Translations under genes and position numbers: made by a program
In this document: one piece after another, positions 27,725 through 37,307 of the stretch
Layout: every line of letters starts with the position of its first letter
Numbering within the stretch: the stretch's first letter is position 1
DNA from: Algibacillus agarilyticus
GTDB lineage: Bacteria > Pseudomonadota > Gammaproteobacteria > Enterobacterales > Alteromonadaceae
Assembly (NCBI RefSeq): GCF_003286125.1
Contig: NZ_QMED01000006.1
Span: 62,001 to 126,000, forward strand
Direction of reading: 5' to 3'
Length of the DNA: 64,000 nucleotides
The notes under the pieces: generated by a model
What the model saw: the letters and a program-made list of their open reading frames with translations, nothing else
Told to the model about the DNA's origin: nothing
Databases searched by the model: none

Positions 27725-28444
27725 ATGAATTATCAAACATTAGCAGAACAGTTTTGGCAAGAAGGTTACCTTGTACTAGAAAATTTTTTTAGTGATGAAA
27801 TAATGGACCGATTTAATACACAAATATTTGATTACTTTGGTGAAAACCCTGAATTTTTTCATAATGAAGAATTTCTAAAAAAGGCTAAAACTGAAGTAAT
27901 CCCCTGGTTCCCGCAACGAGAAGGTGTAAAAGAATTTGACTATTTCGATACACATTCTGAATTGGTTAACTTATCAAAAGCAATTTTAGGTGAAAACTGG
28001 TCATCACTTTACAGTATGGTCATGTTTTCAAAGAAAGGCACAACAGGGCAATCTTGGCATCAAGATTGTCCACCTGAAGATAGTCGTCAATTTAATCTGA
28101 ATCGTCTGATTTATACAATGGATATCACTGAAGATATTGGAGGTTACACGCTAGTTGTTCCTGGAAGTCATAAAAGCGGCCCTGTTCCAGCATCTGAAGA
28201 AACCGACACATTCTATGAAGGGCAAGTTGTCATTCAACCTAAAAAAGGGACCTTAGTTTTATTACATGGCCATGCTTGGCATCGAGTTGAACCCGTCATA
28301 GGTAAATATCGAATTTCAACAAATTTTAGAGCGATCCCTCAGGGAGTCCCGGAAGATGTGACCGATATTTGTGTTTATCCGACGATGCGCTATCAATTTA
28401 CTACCAATACGGTAATAGAAGATAGGCTTTTACAAAAAGCATAA
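27725..28444 (+). CDS. Phytanoyl-CoA dioxygenase (PhyH) family protein
   Basis: A 239-residue Fe(II)/2-oxoglutarate-dependent oxygenase. The iron ligands are visible as His and Asp in QSWHQDCPPED and the distal His in HGHAWHRVEP. The following KYRISTNFRA Arg would bind 2-oxoglutarate. IGGYTLVVPGSHKSG is the usual PhyH core strand. The substrate is unknown; bacterial members act on many small molecules. AGG lies 8 bases before the ATG. It follows the glycosidase gene by 86 bases in the same direction and may belong to the locus, although no second LacI site precedes it. Confidence 0.92.
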   Translation: MNYQTLAEQFWQEGYLVLENFFSDEIMDRFNTQIFDYFGENPEFFHNEEFLKKAKTEVIPWFPQREGVKEFDYFDTHSELVNLSKAILGENWSSLYSMVMFSKKGTTGQSWHQDCPPEDSRQFNLNRLIYTMDITEDIGGYTLVVPGSHKSGPVPASEETDTFYEGQVVIQPKKGTLVLLHGHAWHRVEPVIGKYRISTNFRAIPQGVPEDVTDICVYPTMRYQFTTNTVIEDRLLQKA

Positions 28445-28468
28445 CAAACAAGTCTCAATAGCCAACGC

Positions 28469-28500
28469 AGCGAACTCACCGGTCATATAATGAGTTCGCT
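28469..28500 (+). terminator. Strong hairpin after the PhyH gene
   Basis: AGCGAACTCA and TGAGTTCGCT are perfect 10-base arms around 12 bases, 24 bases after the PhyH stop. No T-run follows, so it may act as an end-protecting or Rho-assisted structure rather than a classic terminator. Confidence 0.5.
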
Positions 28501-28679
28501 CTGCATTATAGCCAAATCATTTGACTATATATTCTCTACGTAAAAAATTTAGTCGGTAATTAACCACTTAATTTATACCTATTCTAATCAATATCTATTT
28601 TTATGATGAATCATGGTGCAAAATCTAATAAAATGCATCGCTTAATAATTCACTAACATAATAATAAAAAGAGCATAAC

Positions 28680-29807
28680 TTGAATAAAACATTCATATGC
28701 TGCTTATGGCTAATGTTGTTAAGTAACAAGGTAAGTGCAAACACTGTTTGGGATAAGGAAATCAATACTTTAGTTAGTTCTCTAACATTTGATCATAGTA
28801 GTAATATATACAATCACCCCAAAGATAAAATCAGCGATCAAAGTAATAAACTTTTGGTTAATTACTCATTGCTTAAACTTTTTGAAGGCTATGGCCTTAA
28901 AATACCCCTTACTTATACACGAAGTAATTTTGTAAACGAATCTCATTTAAATTCAAGTCAATATGCACTGACACCTCAATTGCGTATTTTTTTATCTGAT
29001 TACTCTAATGTTAATGTTCATTTATCTAAACAAGTTAACTATAGCTTACCAGGTCAAAATAATGCGGAGTTTGTTAGCAATAAAGCGTTGAGTCAGATCG
29101 AAACACAAACATCAGGTGTAAACTTAAAGCTTGGGCGTTCACCCAATCAACGCTTTATTGATGTTAGTCTCGATCAAGCTAATCGAGTACTCAGCAACCC
29201 TGCACAAATCAAGAGTGAAATAAGCTCGTTGGGCATCGATTTTTTATATGGACATAAAGTCTCAGAAGACACCTACTTACTCGTTGATCTAGGGTCAAGT
29301 ACAGAATCAAGAGCTGACTCCAAGTCAAATATAGATAAAATCGGCGGCGGTTTTTTGACTAAAGCAGGTGGTAATCACCAATTACATTTTTTAGCGGGGG
29401 GATTTGATCGCACTGGAGACAGCAAACAAAGCGGACATTACTGGCAAGTAACTGATAAATGGAACATTTATGAATACTTGGCATTAAACCTGCAGACCTA
29501 TAAACGATCAGAAGTCGCGTACTCTCAAGAAACATTAACACAAATAAGAACACAACACAGTGCAAGCCTCATCACAAAACTCAGTAGTGATCATCAATTA
29601 AGTATGAACCTAGAGGTTAATAAGATTATTTTTGACAACAATCAAAGAGGCATTAAACGCCAAGCTATTCAATTAAATTGGCATTGGCAAATATTGGACT
29701 ATTTAACGAGTACCTTAAATATAGAAAATTCAACATTTGATGATAGCCACTTAAATAGCCGCAGAGATCAAAATAAGGTCAGCTTTAATTTGGGCTGCAC
29801 ATGGTAA
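28680..29807 (+). CDS. Outer-membrane beta-barrel protein of an exopolysaccharide export module
   Basis: The gene starts at a TTG at 28680, which gives an intact signal peptide (MNKTFICCLWLMLLSNKVSA, then NTVWD). The mature part of about 355 residues is rich in alternating strands and ends in aromatic LGCTW, as barrels do. It overlaps the Wza-type gene by seven bases and is followed by a Wzc-type kinase. The same trio order occurs in exopolysaccharide clusters such as Vibrio vpsM-vpsN-vpsO, where the barrel protein is proposed to form the outer-membrane pore. The assignment rests mainly on neighbours and topology. Confidence 0.72.
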   Translation: MNKTFICCLWLMLLSNKVSANTVWDKEINTLVSSLTFDHSSNIYNHPKDKISDQSNKLLVNYSLLKLFEGYGLKIPLTYTRSNFVNESHLNSSQYALTPQLRIFLSDYSNVNVHLSKQVNYSLPGQNNAEFVSNKALSQIETQTSGVNLKLGRSPNQRFIDVSLDQANRVLSNPAQIKSEISSLGIDFLYGHKVSEDTYLLVDLGSSTESRADSKSNIDKIGGGFLTKAGGNHQLHFLAGGFDRTGDSKQSGHYWQVTDKWNIYEYLALNLQTYKRSEVAYSQETLTQIRTQHSASLITKLSSDHQLSMNLEVNKIIFDNNQRGIKRQAIQLNWHWQILDYLTSTLNIENSTFDDSHLNSRRDQNKVSFNLGCTW

Positions 29808-30331
29808 AAAATAGATTATTAATCTGCTTTTTGTGGCTCTGCTTTTGCTCGACTGCGATATCGGCTGATGAATTAGGTCACCGTTATCAATTTGGTCCGG
29901 GAGATCACCTTAAAATTAAAGTCTATCAAGAAACTGATCTCGCATTTGATGGCCAAATAAGCCAACAAGGAAAAATAGACTTTCCGTTACTGGGCAGTGT
30001 TCACATAGCCGGATTAACTCAATTTAATGCCAAAGAGATGTTAGAAAACTTGTTAAAAAACGGCTATTTAGTGACACCTAATGTCTCTATACAGGTAACC
30101 GATTACCGCCCGTTTTTCATTTACGGTGAAGTGCGCAACCCTGGAAGTTATAAATACCAACCCGATATCACATTAGAGCAAGTCGTCGCACTGTCTGGCG
30201 GGTTAAAAGACAGAGCATCGCGCACTAAGTGGACAATTCAACGAGGAACCGATAAACAAACCTTTACCGCAGATGCGAATACGATAATTTTACCTGGTGA
30301 TATAATTAAAATTGATAAGAGCTTTTTTTAA
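29801..30331 (+). CDS. Short Wza-type polysaccharide export protein
   Basis: A 176-residue periplasmic protein with a signal peptide cleaved near AISA. It holds one polysaccharide-export domain (YQFGPGDHLKIKVYQETDL...GKIDFPLLGSVHIAGLT) and one SLBB domain (FFIYGEVRNPGSYKYQPDITLEQVVALSGG). Full Wza proteins are about twice as long, are lipidated and carry an amphipathic C-terminal pore helix. This one lacks a lipobox and that helix, so the barrel protein encoded just upstream probably supplies the outer-membrane channel. It lies four bases before the Wzc-type gene. Confidence 0.92.
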   Translation: MVKNRLLICFLWLCFCSTAISADELGHRYQFGPGDHLKIKVYQETDLAFDGQISQQGKIDFPLLGSVHIAGLTQFNAKEMLENLLKNGYLVTPNVSIQVTDYRPFFIYGEVRNPGSYKYQPDITLEQVVALSGGLKDRASRTKWTIQRGTDKQTFTADANTIILPGDIIKIDKSFF

Positions 30332-30334
30332 GCC

Positions 30335-32419
30335 ATGAATCAGTACGAAGGCAACTTTAAACATGCAGACGATGAAATTGACTTATCGGAGTTAATCTCT
30401 TACCTGTGGATAAAAAAGTGGTTTATCTTACTGATCACCTCAGTGGTATTTGCAGCGGGTTTGGTCGTATTACAAAAACTGCCAACCGTATACCAAGCCA
30501 CCACCACGATTATGGTTAAAAGTGACAAGGGCGTTAATCCACTTAAATCATTATTACCGAGTATGGGATCCGATAATAATGAAATGGATACCATCATAAA
30601 GCTATTAAAATCACACCAATTTGCCAACGAAATAGCCGAGCTAATAAAACCGCCACTCAGCTACCACCCAAATACACCATCAAGCACTTGGCACAGTGGC
30701 ACGATCCAAAACAACCTAAGTGTCAACTTAAGCAAGGGCAGTAATTTAATTGAGCTTTCATTCCAAAGCCATGACCCTGAGTTTACTGCGATTGTCGTTA
30801 ACCGTATTGTTGAGTATTTTATTTCTTACCAAGCTAAAATGATGCAACCACGCGGTGAGAAAAATAGTGATTGGCTAGATGCAAAAATTGCCGAAGTTAA
30901 AGCTAATGTCCAAATAAAAGAAGATGTACTTAACGCTTTAAAAAATAAAAATGGCGTAGTCGATATCACTAGCTTTGTTTCACAGCTTAAACGAGAGATA
31001 CAACTATTACACAATGAATTACGTACATTAGAAAAAGAGCAAGATAACCTAAGTCGACTAAACAAAAAAGTAGCCGCAGCACAAGCAGATCCCAGTATTA
31101 TTCATCCAAATCACGAATTAGCCGAGTCGCCTTTATTAAAAAAATTACTCCAAGATCTAGCGATTCAAAAAACTGAACTTTCGCAAATTAAATTACGTTA
31201 TTTATACAAACACCCCAAGTATATCGAAACTGCTAATAAAATTTCTGACACTGAAGTTCAAATCACACATGCACTCAATAATTTAGCCTTGAGGTTTAAA
31301 GCACGAGAAACTGAATTAGCGATACTCATTTCAAGCATAAAAGCCAAACAAATTGAAATAAACCAACAATTAGAAGATGCCATAAATAAAGATATCGAAT
31401 TAAAAAAAGTCGTTCGTGTGCTGGATGCTAATACGCAGCTATTAGAATCTATAACGTCTAAAAAAACCGAACTCGATTTATTAAAAGATATTGATCATTC
31501 GATGGGGTTAGTCGTGATCGATCCTGCTGTGATACCAACTCACCCGATAAAACCTAAAAAAGCGTTAATAGCGGTATTATCTTTTATGCTCGGCCTTATG
31601 CTGGCGATTGTTATTGTAATCGGTTGGCGTTTTATATCAGATGTGCATATGCGCTATAGGCAAATAGTCATTCATAATGGCTATAAAGTGATTGGCGAAT
31701 TACCAAGGCTAAAATTAAAACGAAAAAATAAAGAACTCCCTATTTTAATGGGATCAGGAAAATATTTTGAAATTTACCAAGAGTGTATTCATGCAATACG
31801 AACCAAATTTGCTTTAGATAGAACGCTCAGTAACCAAAAATTAATTGCGATAAGCTCACTTATGCCTCATGAAGGTAAATCTACGACGTGCTTGCAGTTA
31901 GCAAAATCATTTGGTGAATTAGAGAAAGTCATAATTATTGATGCCGATTTGCGTGCGCCTTCCATTGCCGTTGCATTAGGCCAACCCAAAGATCGCATTG
32001 GTTTAACTAACTTAATGGCACAGACTCATCTTTTTGATGAATGTAAATTTTATGATTTAAAGCTCAATGCCGATGTCCTTCCCTCTGGCGTCAAACCTAA
32101 AAATCCGTTGTTATTTTTATCTCACAAGCGCTTTGAGCGATTACTACAGGTATTGCAAACTAAATACGATAGAGTCATTTTAGAATGCCCACCGATTCTA
32201 TCAGTGAGTGATGCTTTATTAGTGAGTAAGTATGTTGATGGATTGATTTTAGTGACTGACGTAACCAAAAATTCAGTTGCCAAACTTAATCACGATTTAC
32301 AATTATTAAAACATTCCGATACTAAGATTAAAGGCATTATTTTAAATCAAATTAAGAATGACAGCTCTCGTTACTACTACGGCAGCACAGCCGGAAATTA
32401 TTCAGAAGCAAAAGTGTAA
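30335..32419 (+). CDS. Wzc-type polysaccharide co-polymerase and tyrosine autokinase
   Basis: A 694-residue inner-membrane protein controlling polysaccharide chain length and export. A Wzz domain begins near residue 15 with helix 1 at about 28-48; the periplasmic coiled coil spans about 170-395, and helix 2 is at about 410-432. The cytoplasmic BY-kinase has Walker A MPHEGKST and Walker A' VIIIDADLRAPS. The Walker B position reads VILECPPI, with Glu where Asp is usual. The C-terminal tyrosine cluster is SSRYYYGSTAGNYSEAKV. It ends the three-gene module; a repeat element and the convergent rodA follow rather than glycosyltransferase genes. Confidence 0.93.
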   Translation: MNQYEGNFKHADDEIDLSELISYLWIKKWFILLITSVVFAAGLVVLQKLPTVYQATTTIMVKSDKGVNPLKSLLPSMGSDNNEMDTIIKLLKSHQFANEIAELIKPPLSYHPNTPSSTWHSGTIQNNLSVNLSKGSNLIELSFQSHDPEFTAIVVNRIVEYFISYQAKMMQPRGEKNSDWLDAKIAEVKANVQIKEDVLNALKNKNGVVDITSFVSQLKREIQLLHNELRTLEKEQDNLSRLNKKVAAAQADPSIIHPNHELAESPLLKKLLQDLAIQKTELSQIKLRYLYKHPKYIETANKISDTEVQITHALNNLALRFKARETELAILISSIKAKQIEINQQLEDAINKDIELKKVVRVLDANTQLLESITSKKTELDLLKDIDHSMGLVVIDPAVIPTHPIKPKKALIAVLSFMLGLMLAIVIVIGWRFISDVHMRYRQIVIHNGYKVIGELPRLKLKRKNKELPILMGSGKYFEIYQECIHAIRTKFALDRTLSNQKLIAISSLMPHEGKSTTCLQLAKSFGELEKVIIIDADLRAPSIAVALGQPKDRIGLTNLMAQTHLFDECKFYDLKLNADVLPSGVKPKNPLLFLSHKRFERLLQVLQTKYDRVILECPPILSVSDALLVSKYVDGLILVTDVTKNSVAKLNHDLQLLKHSDTKIKGIILNQIKNDSSRYYYGSTAGNYSEAKV

Positions 32420-32445
32420 ACCCGAATGTCTCCCCGTAAAACCCT

Positions 32446-32754
32446 TATACTCAAGTGACTGCAAGATGCAGGATTCAGTGGGAATTTAAATTGATTTAGG
32501 CACAGCTTCCGCATCCTGCTCTCGCTAAGTACCTACGTCCTGTAGGCAAGGCAAACAGGTGCAAGTTTAACGGGTTAAATTAAGCCTGTTTAACACCGCA
32601 TAAATCAATTTAAAACCCACCGGAACGGAGCCCTTGAGCGATATTACTTCTGTGTTGTATTAACTTGAAAGGGAATGCCATTCCTGCATTAATACGCCTA
32701 GAATTAAAATCGCTCAAGGGCTCTGAACGAGCATCTTGAAGTTACTTGAGTATA
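32446..32754 (+). repeat. Family C inverted-repeat element (309 bp)
   Basis: Terminal inverted repeats of 24 bases (TATACTCAAGTGACTGCAAG... and its partner) match at 22 positions. Two further perfect 14-base inverted pairs lie inside: TTTAAATTGATTTA at 32485 with 32601-32614, and AGCCCTTGAGCGAT at 32629 with 32709-32722. The inner hairpin holds TTGAAAGGGAATGCCATTCC at 32665, which resembles the core of family A. Bases 32503-32549, read on the minus strand, resemble the extra part of family B copy 3. There is no credible coding frame. It fills the 371-base gap between convergent wzc-type and rodA genes. Confidence 0.88.
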
Positions 32755-32790
32755 AACCCATATACGCGTTTTGGTTTAAGCTTAAAAAAG

Positions 32791-33894
32791 TTATTGCTGT
32801 AAAAATCGTCGATGAGTACTGATCGCCATTAAAACGCCAAATGCCGCCATCAACGTTACCATTGATGTTCCTCCATAACTCACAAGGGGTAACGGTACCC
32901 CCACCACCGGCAACAAGCCAGATACCATACCAATGTTCACAAACACATAAACAAAAAAGGTCAACGTAATACTGCCAGCCAGTAACTTGGTAAAGGAATC
33001 TTGGGCTCGGATAGCAATAGTCATGCCTCGTCCCACAATATAAAGATAGATAGCAAGCAAAACCAAAATGCCAAATAAACCAAACTCTTCACTAAACACA
33101 GCAAAAATAAAATCGGTATGCCGCTCTGGTAAAAATTCGAGTTGCGATTGTGTACCTTCAAGCCAACCTTTACCCGTTTTGCCTCCAGAACCAATCGCGA
33201 TTTGCGACTGAATAATATGGTAGCCAGTGCCCAAAGGATCGGTTTCAGGATCAAGAAACGTTAATACCCGCTGTTTTTGATAGTTATGCATGATAAAAAA
33301 CCACATGACAGGCATAAATGCAGACATCGAAAGAATAAAAGCAAAAATTAAGCGCCAGCTTAACCCGGCTAAAAAAAGAACAAATAAACCAGACGCCGCA
33401 ATTAATAAAGAAGTACCTAAATCAGGTTGTTTAGCAATGAGTAATGTGGGGATCATCACTAAAGCTAAACCAATAAACGTATCGGTTAAGGTAGCAGGAA
33501 TAGGTTTACGGCTAATAAACCAGGCAATCATAATTGGAACAGCCAGCTTCATAATTTCAGACGGTTGAAATTTAGTCACCCCTAAATCAAGCCAGCGCTG
33601 GGCACCTTTACCAACATGACCATACAACAATACGGCAATCAACATTCCGCACCCCACTAAAAAGAGGGGTACCGCCCAGCGTTGATAAAACGCGGGGGGA
33701 ATTTGCGCAACAAATAACATCACAACAAGGCCAATGCCTAAACGTGTGACTTGGCGATAAATGAGCGCTATATCTTGACCGCCTGCACTATAGATCACGA
33801 TCAAACCTAATAACATAAGCGCTAATAACCCTGATAATAAAGGCAAATCTAAATGAATACGGCGCCAAATATTTCTAGACTCTTCATTTCTCAT
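32791..33894 (-). CDS. rodA: Rod-shape peptidoglycan glycosyltransferase RodA
   Basis: A SEDS-family integral membrane enzyme that polymerises lipid II for lateral-wall growth with PBP2. The 367-residue protein has about ten helices and the conserved [31 protein letters not shown] (with the key Asp) and [20 protein letters not shown] motifs. It overlaps mrdA by four bases (ATGA), so the two partners are translationally coupled. The rlpA-dacA-lipBA genes that often follow rodA in gammaproteobacteria are absent; the operon ends at a family C element. Confidence 0.97.
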   Translation of the reverse strand: MRNEESRNIWRRIHLDLPLLSGLLALMLLGLIVIYSAGGQDIALIYRQVTRLGIGLVVMLFVAQIPPAFYQRWAVPLFLVGCGMLIAVLLYGHVGKGAQRWLDLGVTKFQPSEIMKLAVPIMIAWFISRKPIPATLTDTFIGLALVMIPTLLIAKQPDLGTSLLIAASGLFVLFLAGLSWRLIFAFILSMSAFMPVMWFFIMHNYQKQRVLTFLDPETDPLGTGYHIIQSQIAIGSGGKTGKGWLEGTQSQLEFLPERHTDFIFAVFSEEFGLFGILVLLAIYLYIVGRGMTIAIRAQDSFTKLLAGSITLTFFVYVFVNIGMVSGLLPVVGVPLPLVSYGGTSMVTLMAAFGVLMAISTHRRFLQQ

Positions 33895-35798
33895 GGTAAT
33901 GGACTCAGAATGGGGATTAAAGAATCAGCGGCTAAAGGATGTTTAGCAAAATAAGTATCCATAATTTGTCGAGCAATAGGTGCGGCATTAGAACTGCCAC
34001 CACCGGCATTTTCAACCACAATAGCAACGACAATTTTAGGGTTATCAAAGGGAGCAAAGCCAACAAATAACGCATTATCTCGATGCCGTTCTGCTATTTT
34101 ATCTTTGTCATACTCTGCATCTTGGGCGATTGCAATAACCTGCCCTGTTCCTGTTTTACCGGCGGCTTGATAAGTCGTATCAACAAATGCTTTATGTGCA
34201 GTACCCGTTGGTTTTTCAACGGTATTGCGCATCGCTCGTTTTATTATTTTCCAATTATTAGGGTGCTTCAACACAATCGGAGGCCGATCTTGCGCGGGCG
34301 AGTTAATTTTTCCGGTTGACGATTCAATGGCATTTAATAACTTAGGTTCAAAAAATTGTCCTTCGTTCGCCAAAACACTGGTTGCTAATGCAATTTGCAA
34401 TGGTGTAGAAGTCCAGTAGCCTTGGCCAATACCAATTGATACCGTATCACCTGCGTACCAACTTTGACGAAAACGCCCGGCTTTCCAGGCACGAGAAGGC
34501 ATATTAGCAGAAGACTCTTCAAATATATCAACGCCGGTCATTTCACCGAAACCAAACTTAACCATTTTTTCTGAAATAGCATCAACCCCCAATCTTAACG
34601 CTAAATCATAAAAAAAAGTGTCACACGATTCTTCCAGTGACTTATATATATCCACATGCCCGTGACCCCATTTCTTCCAATCTCGATATTTATGCTCAAG
34701 ATCATTGATTTGATAATACCCAGGATCCCACATCTTGGTTTTTTCGGTTATTAAACCTTGCTCCAAGCCGAGAAGGCCTATCAATGGTTTAATGGTTGAT
34801 GCAGGCGGATACTGCCCTTGAGTACTTCGGTTTATTAATGGACGGTCTTTTGAAGCCAGTAATGCATTATAATTTTTACTGCTGATGCCATGAACAAATA
34901 AATTAGGATCGTAACTCGGATTTGAATACAATGCTAAAATACCGTTATTCACCGCATTTAGCACAACAACGGCACCACGGTTCCCCAATAATTGCTGTTG
35001 AGCCACTTTTTGCAATTCAATATCTAAATGCAGGTGCAGGTTATTACCCGGCGTTGGCGCTTGAGATTCCATTTCTCTTAGTACCCGCCCTCGGCTATTA
35101 ACTTCAACTTTGCGATAGCCAATGTCACCATGCAATAAATTTTGGTAATATTTTTCTAAACCTAATTTACCAATATCACGTGTTGCCGCATAATTAGCAT
35201 CTAGGCCATCCGCTTCAATTCTAGCGGCATCTTTAGGGTTAATTTTTGCCACATACCCTAGCGCATGGGTTAATAAATCAGCATAAGGGTAATCTCGCTT
35301 TAAACGGGCGTCGATTAACACACCATCTAATAAATGCTGGTTGACCGCAATGATTGCGGTTTGTTTATCCGTTAAACGGTCGATAAGCGAAATAGGTTTA
35401 AATCGGCGTCGTCGGTTTTGTTTTAAGGCTCGACGAAATGATTTCTCCTGATCGGCTGATACCTCAATTAGTGTTTTAATACGCACTAATAAAGCATCAA
35501 TATCTTTCACATCTTCAGCGATAATATCTAAGCTATGAACGGGCGTATTTTTGGCAAGTAACACACCTTGGGTATCAAAGATCAAACCGCGGTTAGGGGC
35601 TACGGGTTGAACCTTAATTCGATTGCCGTCGGCACGTGTTTGATAATCACTGTATTTATTAACTTGTAAGTTATATAAATTCGACAGTAACAACCCCACC
35701 ATTATCACAACCAAAATTAAGGCGATAATTGCTCGACGAGCAAAAAGATTAGCTTCTGCAGCATGATCTTTTATCGCAATTCGTCGTTTAATCCACAT
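33891..35798 (-). CDS. mrdA: Penicillin-binding protein 2
   Basis: A class B transpeptidase that cross-links peptidoglycan during elongation. Of 635 residues, the N-terminal helix ([20 protein letters not shown]) anchors it in the inner membrane. The dimerisation region ([21 protein letters not shown]) follows. The transpeptidase domain shows the SxxK serine in [11 protein letters not shown], the SCD motif in [12 protein letters not shown] and KTG in [10 protein letters not shown]. It lies 20 bases after rlmH and overlaps rodA, the classic mrd arrangement. Confidence 0.97.
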   Translation of the reverse strand: MWIKRRIAIKDHAAEANLFARRAIIALILVVIMVGLLLSNLYNLQVNKYSDYQTRADGNRIKVQPVAPNRGLIFDTQGVLLAKNTPVHSLDIIAEDVKDIDALLVRIKTLIEVSADQEKSFRRALKQNRRRRFKPISLIDRLTDKQTAIIAVNQHLLDGVLIDARLKRDYPYADLLTHALGYVAKINPKDAARIEADGLDANYAATRDIGKLGLEKYYQNLLHGDIGYRKVEVNSRGRVLREMESQAPTPGNNLHLHLDIELQKVAQQQLLGNRGAVVVLNAVNNGILALYSNPSYDPNLFVHGISSKNYNALLASKDRPLINRSTQGQYPPASTIKPLIGLLGLEQGLITEKTKMWDPGYYQINDLEHKYRDWKKWGHGHVDIYKSLEESCDTFFYDLALRLGVDAISEKMVKFGFGEMTGVDIFEESSANMPSRAWKAGRFRQSWYAGDTVSIGIGQGYWTSTPLQIALATSVLANEGQFFEPKLLNAIESSTGKINSPAQDRPPIVLKHPNNWKIIKRAMRNTVEKPTGTAHKAFVDTTYQAAGKTGTGQVIAIAQDAEYDKDKIAERHRDNALFVGFAPFDNPKIVVAIVVENAGGGSSNAAPIARQIMDTYFAKHPLAADSLIPILSPLP

Positions 35799-35818
35799 AG
35801 CAATTACTAACCTAAATT

Positions 35819-36289
35819 TTATTCGCGGTGATAAGGATGATTATTGTTTAAGCTCCAAGCCCGATATAAGCTTTCTGCTACCACAATACGCACAAGAGGA
35901 TGAGGCAAAGTCAAAGGCGATAATGACCATTTTTGTTCTGATGCGGCAATACATTTAGGCGCTAAACCTTCTGGTCCACCGATCAGCAAGCTGACATCAC
36001 GTCCATCATGCTGCCAAACATCAAGCTGTTTAGCAAGATCATGGGTATCCCAAGGTTTACCGGTTACTTCAAGTGTAACAATACGATTGCCTTTAGGAAT
36101 AGCCGCTAAGGTGCTCTCTCCTTCTTTTGCTAATATACGCGTAATATCTGCATTTTTACCCCGCTTACCCGCGTTTATTTCCATTAATTCTAAGCTACAA
36201 TCACGCGGAAAACGTCGTTGATATTCAGAAAAACCGGTCGTGACCCAACTCGGCATTTTGCTGCCAACCGCTATCATTTGTATCTTCAT
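35819..36289 (-). CDS. rlmH: 23S rRNA pseudouridine-1915 N3-methyltransferase RlmH
   Basis: A SPOUT methyltransferase of 156 residues that modifies helix 69 in the assembled 70S ribosome. LLIGGPEGL forms the knotted S-adenosylmethionine site. The C-terminal [15 protein letters not shown] is the strongly conserved tail. It follows rsfS by 15 bases, the usual order. Confidence 0.97.
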   Translation of the reverse strand: MKIQMIAVGSKMPSWVTTGFSEYQRRFPRDCSLELMEINAGKRGKNADITRILAKEGESTLAAIPKGNRIVTLEVTGKPWDTHDLAKQLDVWQHDGRDVSLLIGGPEGLAPKCIAASEQKWSLSPLTLPHPLVRIVVAESLYRAWSLNNNHPYHRE

Positions 36290-36304
36290 ACGCTTAAATC
36301 AACT

Positions 36305-36622
36305 TTATTGCCAAAGCTGTTCAAGCTGATAAAACTCACGTGTATCGTCTAACATCACGTGTAATACAATAAAACCAAAATCCACTAACACCCACTCACC
36401 CACACTCGAACCTTCAACACCTAACGGCGCAATGCCGGCGTTTTTAGCTTCGGTTGCAACATGGCCGGCAATCGATTTAACATGCGTTTTAGAATTCCCA
36501 GAACACACAACAATCGTGTCCATAATAGTCGACTTCTCAGATACATCGATTACTTCAACATCTCGGCCTTTTAAATCATCAATCTTATCGGTAACAAAGC
36601 CTAAAAGTTCATTCGTTTGCAA
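36305..36622 (-). CDS. rsfS: Ribosomal silencing factor RsfS
   Basis: A 105-residue protein that binds L14 on the large subunit and blocks subunit joining during starvation. The family patterns DLKGRDVEVIDV, MDTIVVCSGNSKTHVKSIA, GVEGSSVGEWVLVDFGFIVLHVM and FYQLEQLW are all present. It sits between nadD (48 bases upstream) and rlmH. Confidence 0.97.
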   Translation of the reverse strand: MQTNELLGFVTDKIDDLKGRDVEVIDVSEKSTIMDTIVVCSGNSKTHVKSIAGHVATEAKNAGIAPLGVEGSSVGEWVLVDFGFIVLHVMLDDTREFYQLEQLWQ

Positions 36623-36670
36623 AATAACTAAACTCCAAATTTAATTAAAATTAAGTAAATCCACTCTACA

Positions 36671-37306
36671 TTAATTTTGGTATAACTGCTGTTGCACTAT
36701 GTAATCATTTACGGGTGCCGGAATTAAGCAACGACAATCTAATTTTTGATTAAATCGCTGCTTGATATAAGTTGATGAAATCATCAACTCGGACGTATCA
36801 AATAACAAAACATGCCCATTGGGCTTATCGTGTATATCGTTTATTTTCGTTGTTTTACGTAATGCTAACCAATCACGTACCTCGGGGGTTAATTGCATTT
36901 CACACCCGCCGCGTTTCATCACAATAAGATGGGCAAATTCAGTAAGGTGTTGCCAGTTATGCCATGTATGCAATGTGTTTAATGAATCCATACCAATAAC
37001 AAAACATAGCGGCTGTTTTCCATAATGTGTTGATAACTCGACCAAAGAATCATATGTATAAGAAACACGTTCTGCGCGTAATTCCATATCATTAACGCTA
37101 AAACAGTCAAACATTTCGACCACGAGCTCACACATATTTAAGCGGTCTTGATCAGCAATATTTGGCGTTGCTTTATGTGGCGGTATACGATTAGGTAATA
37201 GGCAAACGTGCTCAGCATCTAAAGCTTCGGCGATTTCAAGAGCCGGTTGAATATGACCAAAATGGATAGGGTCAAAAGTGCCCCCGAATAATAGAATAGG
37301 TTTCAT
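36671..37306 (-). CDS. nadD: Nicotinate-mononucleotide adenylyltransferase NadD
   Basis: A 211-residue enzyme that joins nicotinate mononucleotide to AMP in NAD synthesis. The nucleotidyltransferase motif GGTFDPIHFGHI carries the HxGH site, and MISSTYIKQRF is the C-terminal ISSTxxR motif. It begins one base after the holA stop codon, indicating coupling. Confidence 0.97.
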   Translation of the reverse strand: MKPILLFGGTFDPIHFGHIQPALEIAEALDAEHVCLLPNRIPPHKATPNIADQDRLNMCELVVEMFDCFSVNDMELRAERVSYTYDSLVELSTHYGKQPLCFVIGMDSLNTLHTWHNWQHLTEFAHLIVMKRGGCEMQLTPEVRDWLALRKTTKINDIHDKPNGHVLLFDTSELMISSTYIKQRFNQKLDCRCLIPAPVNDYIVQQQLYQN

Positions 37307-37307
37307 T

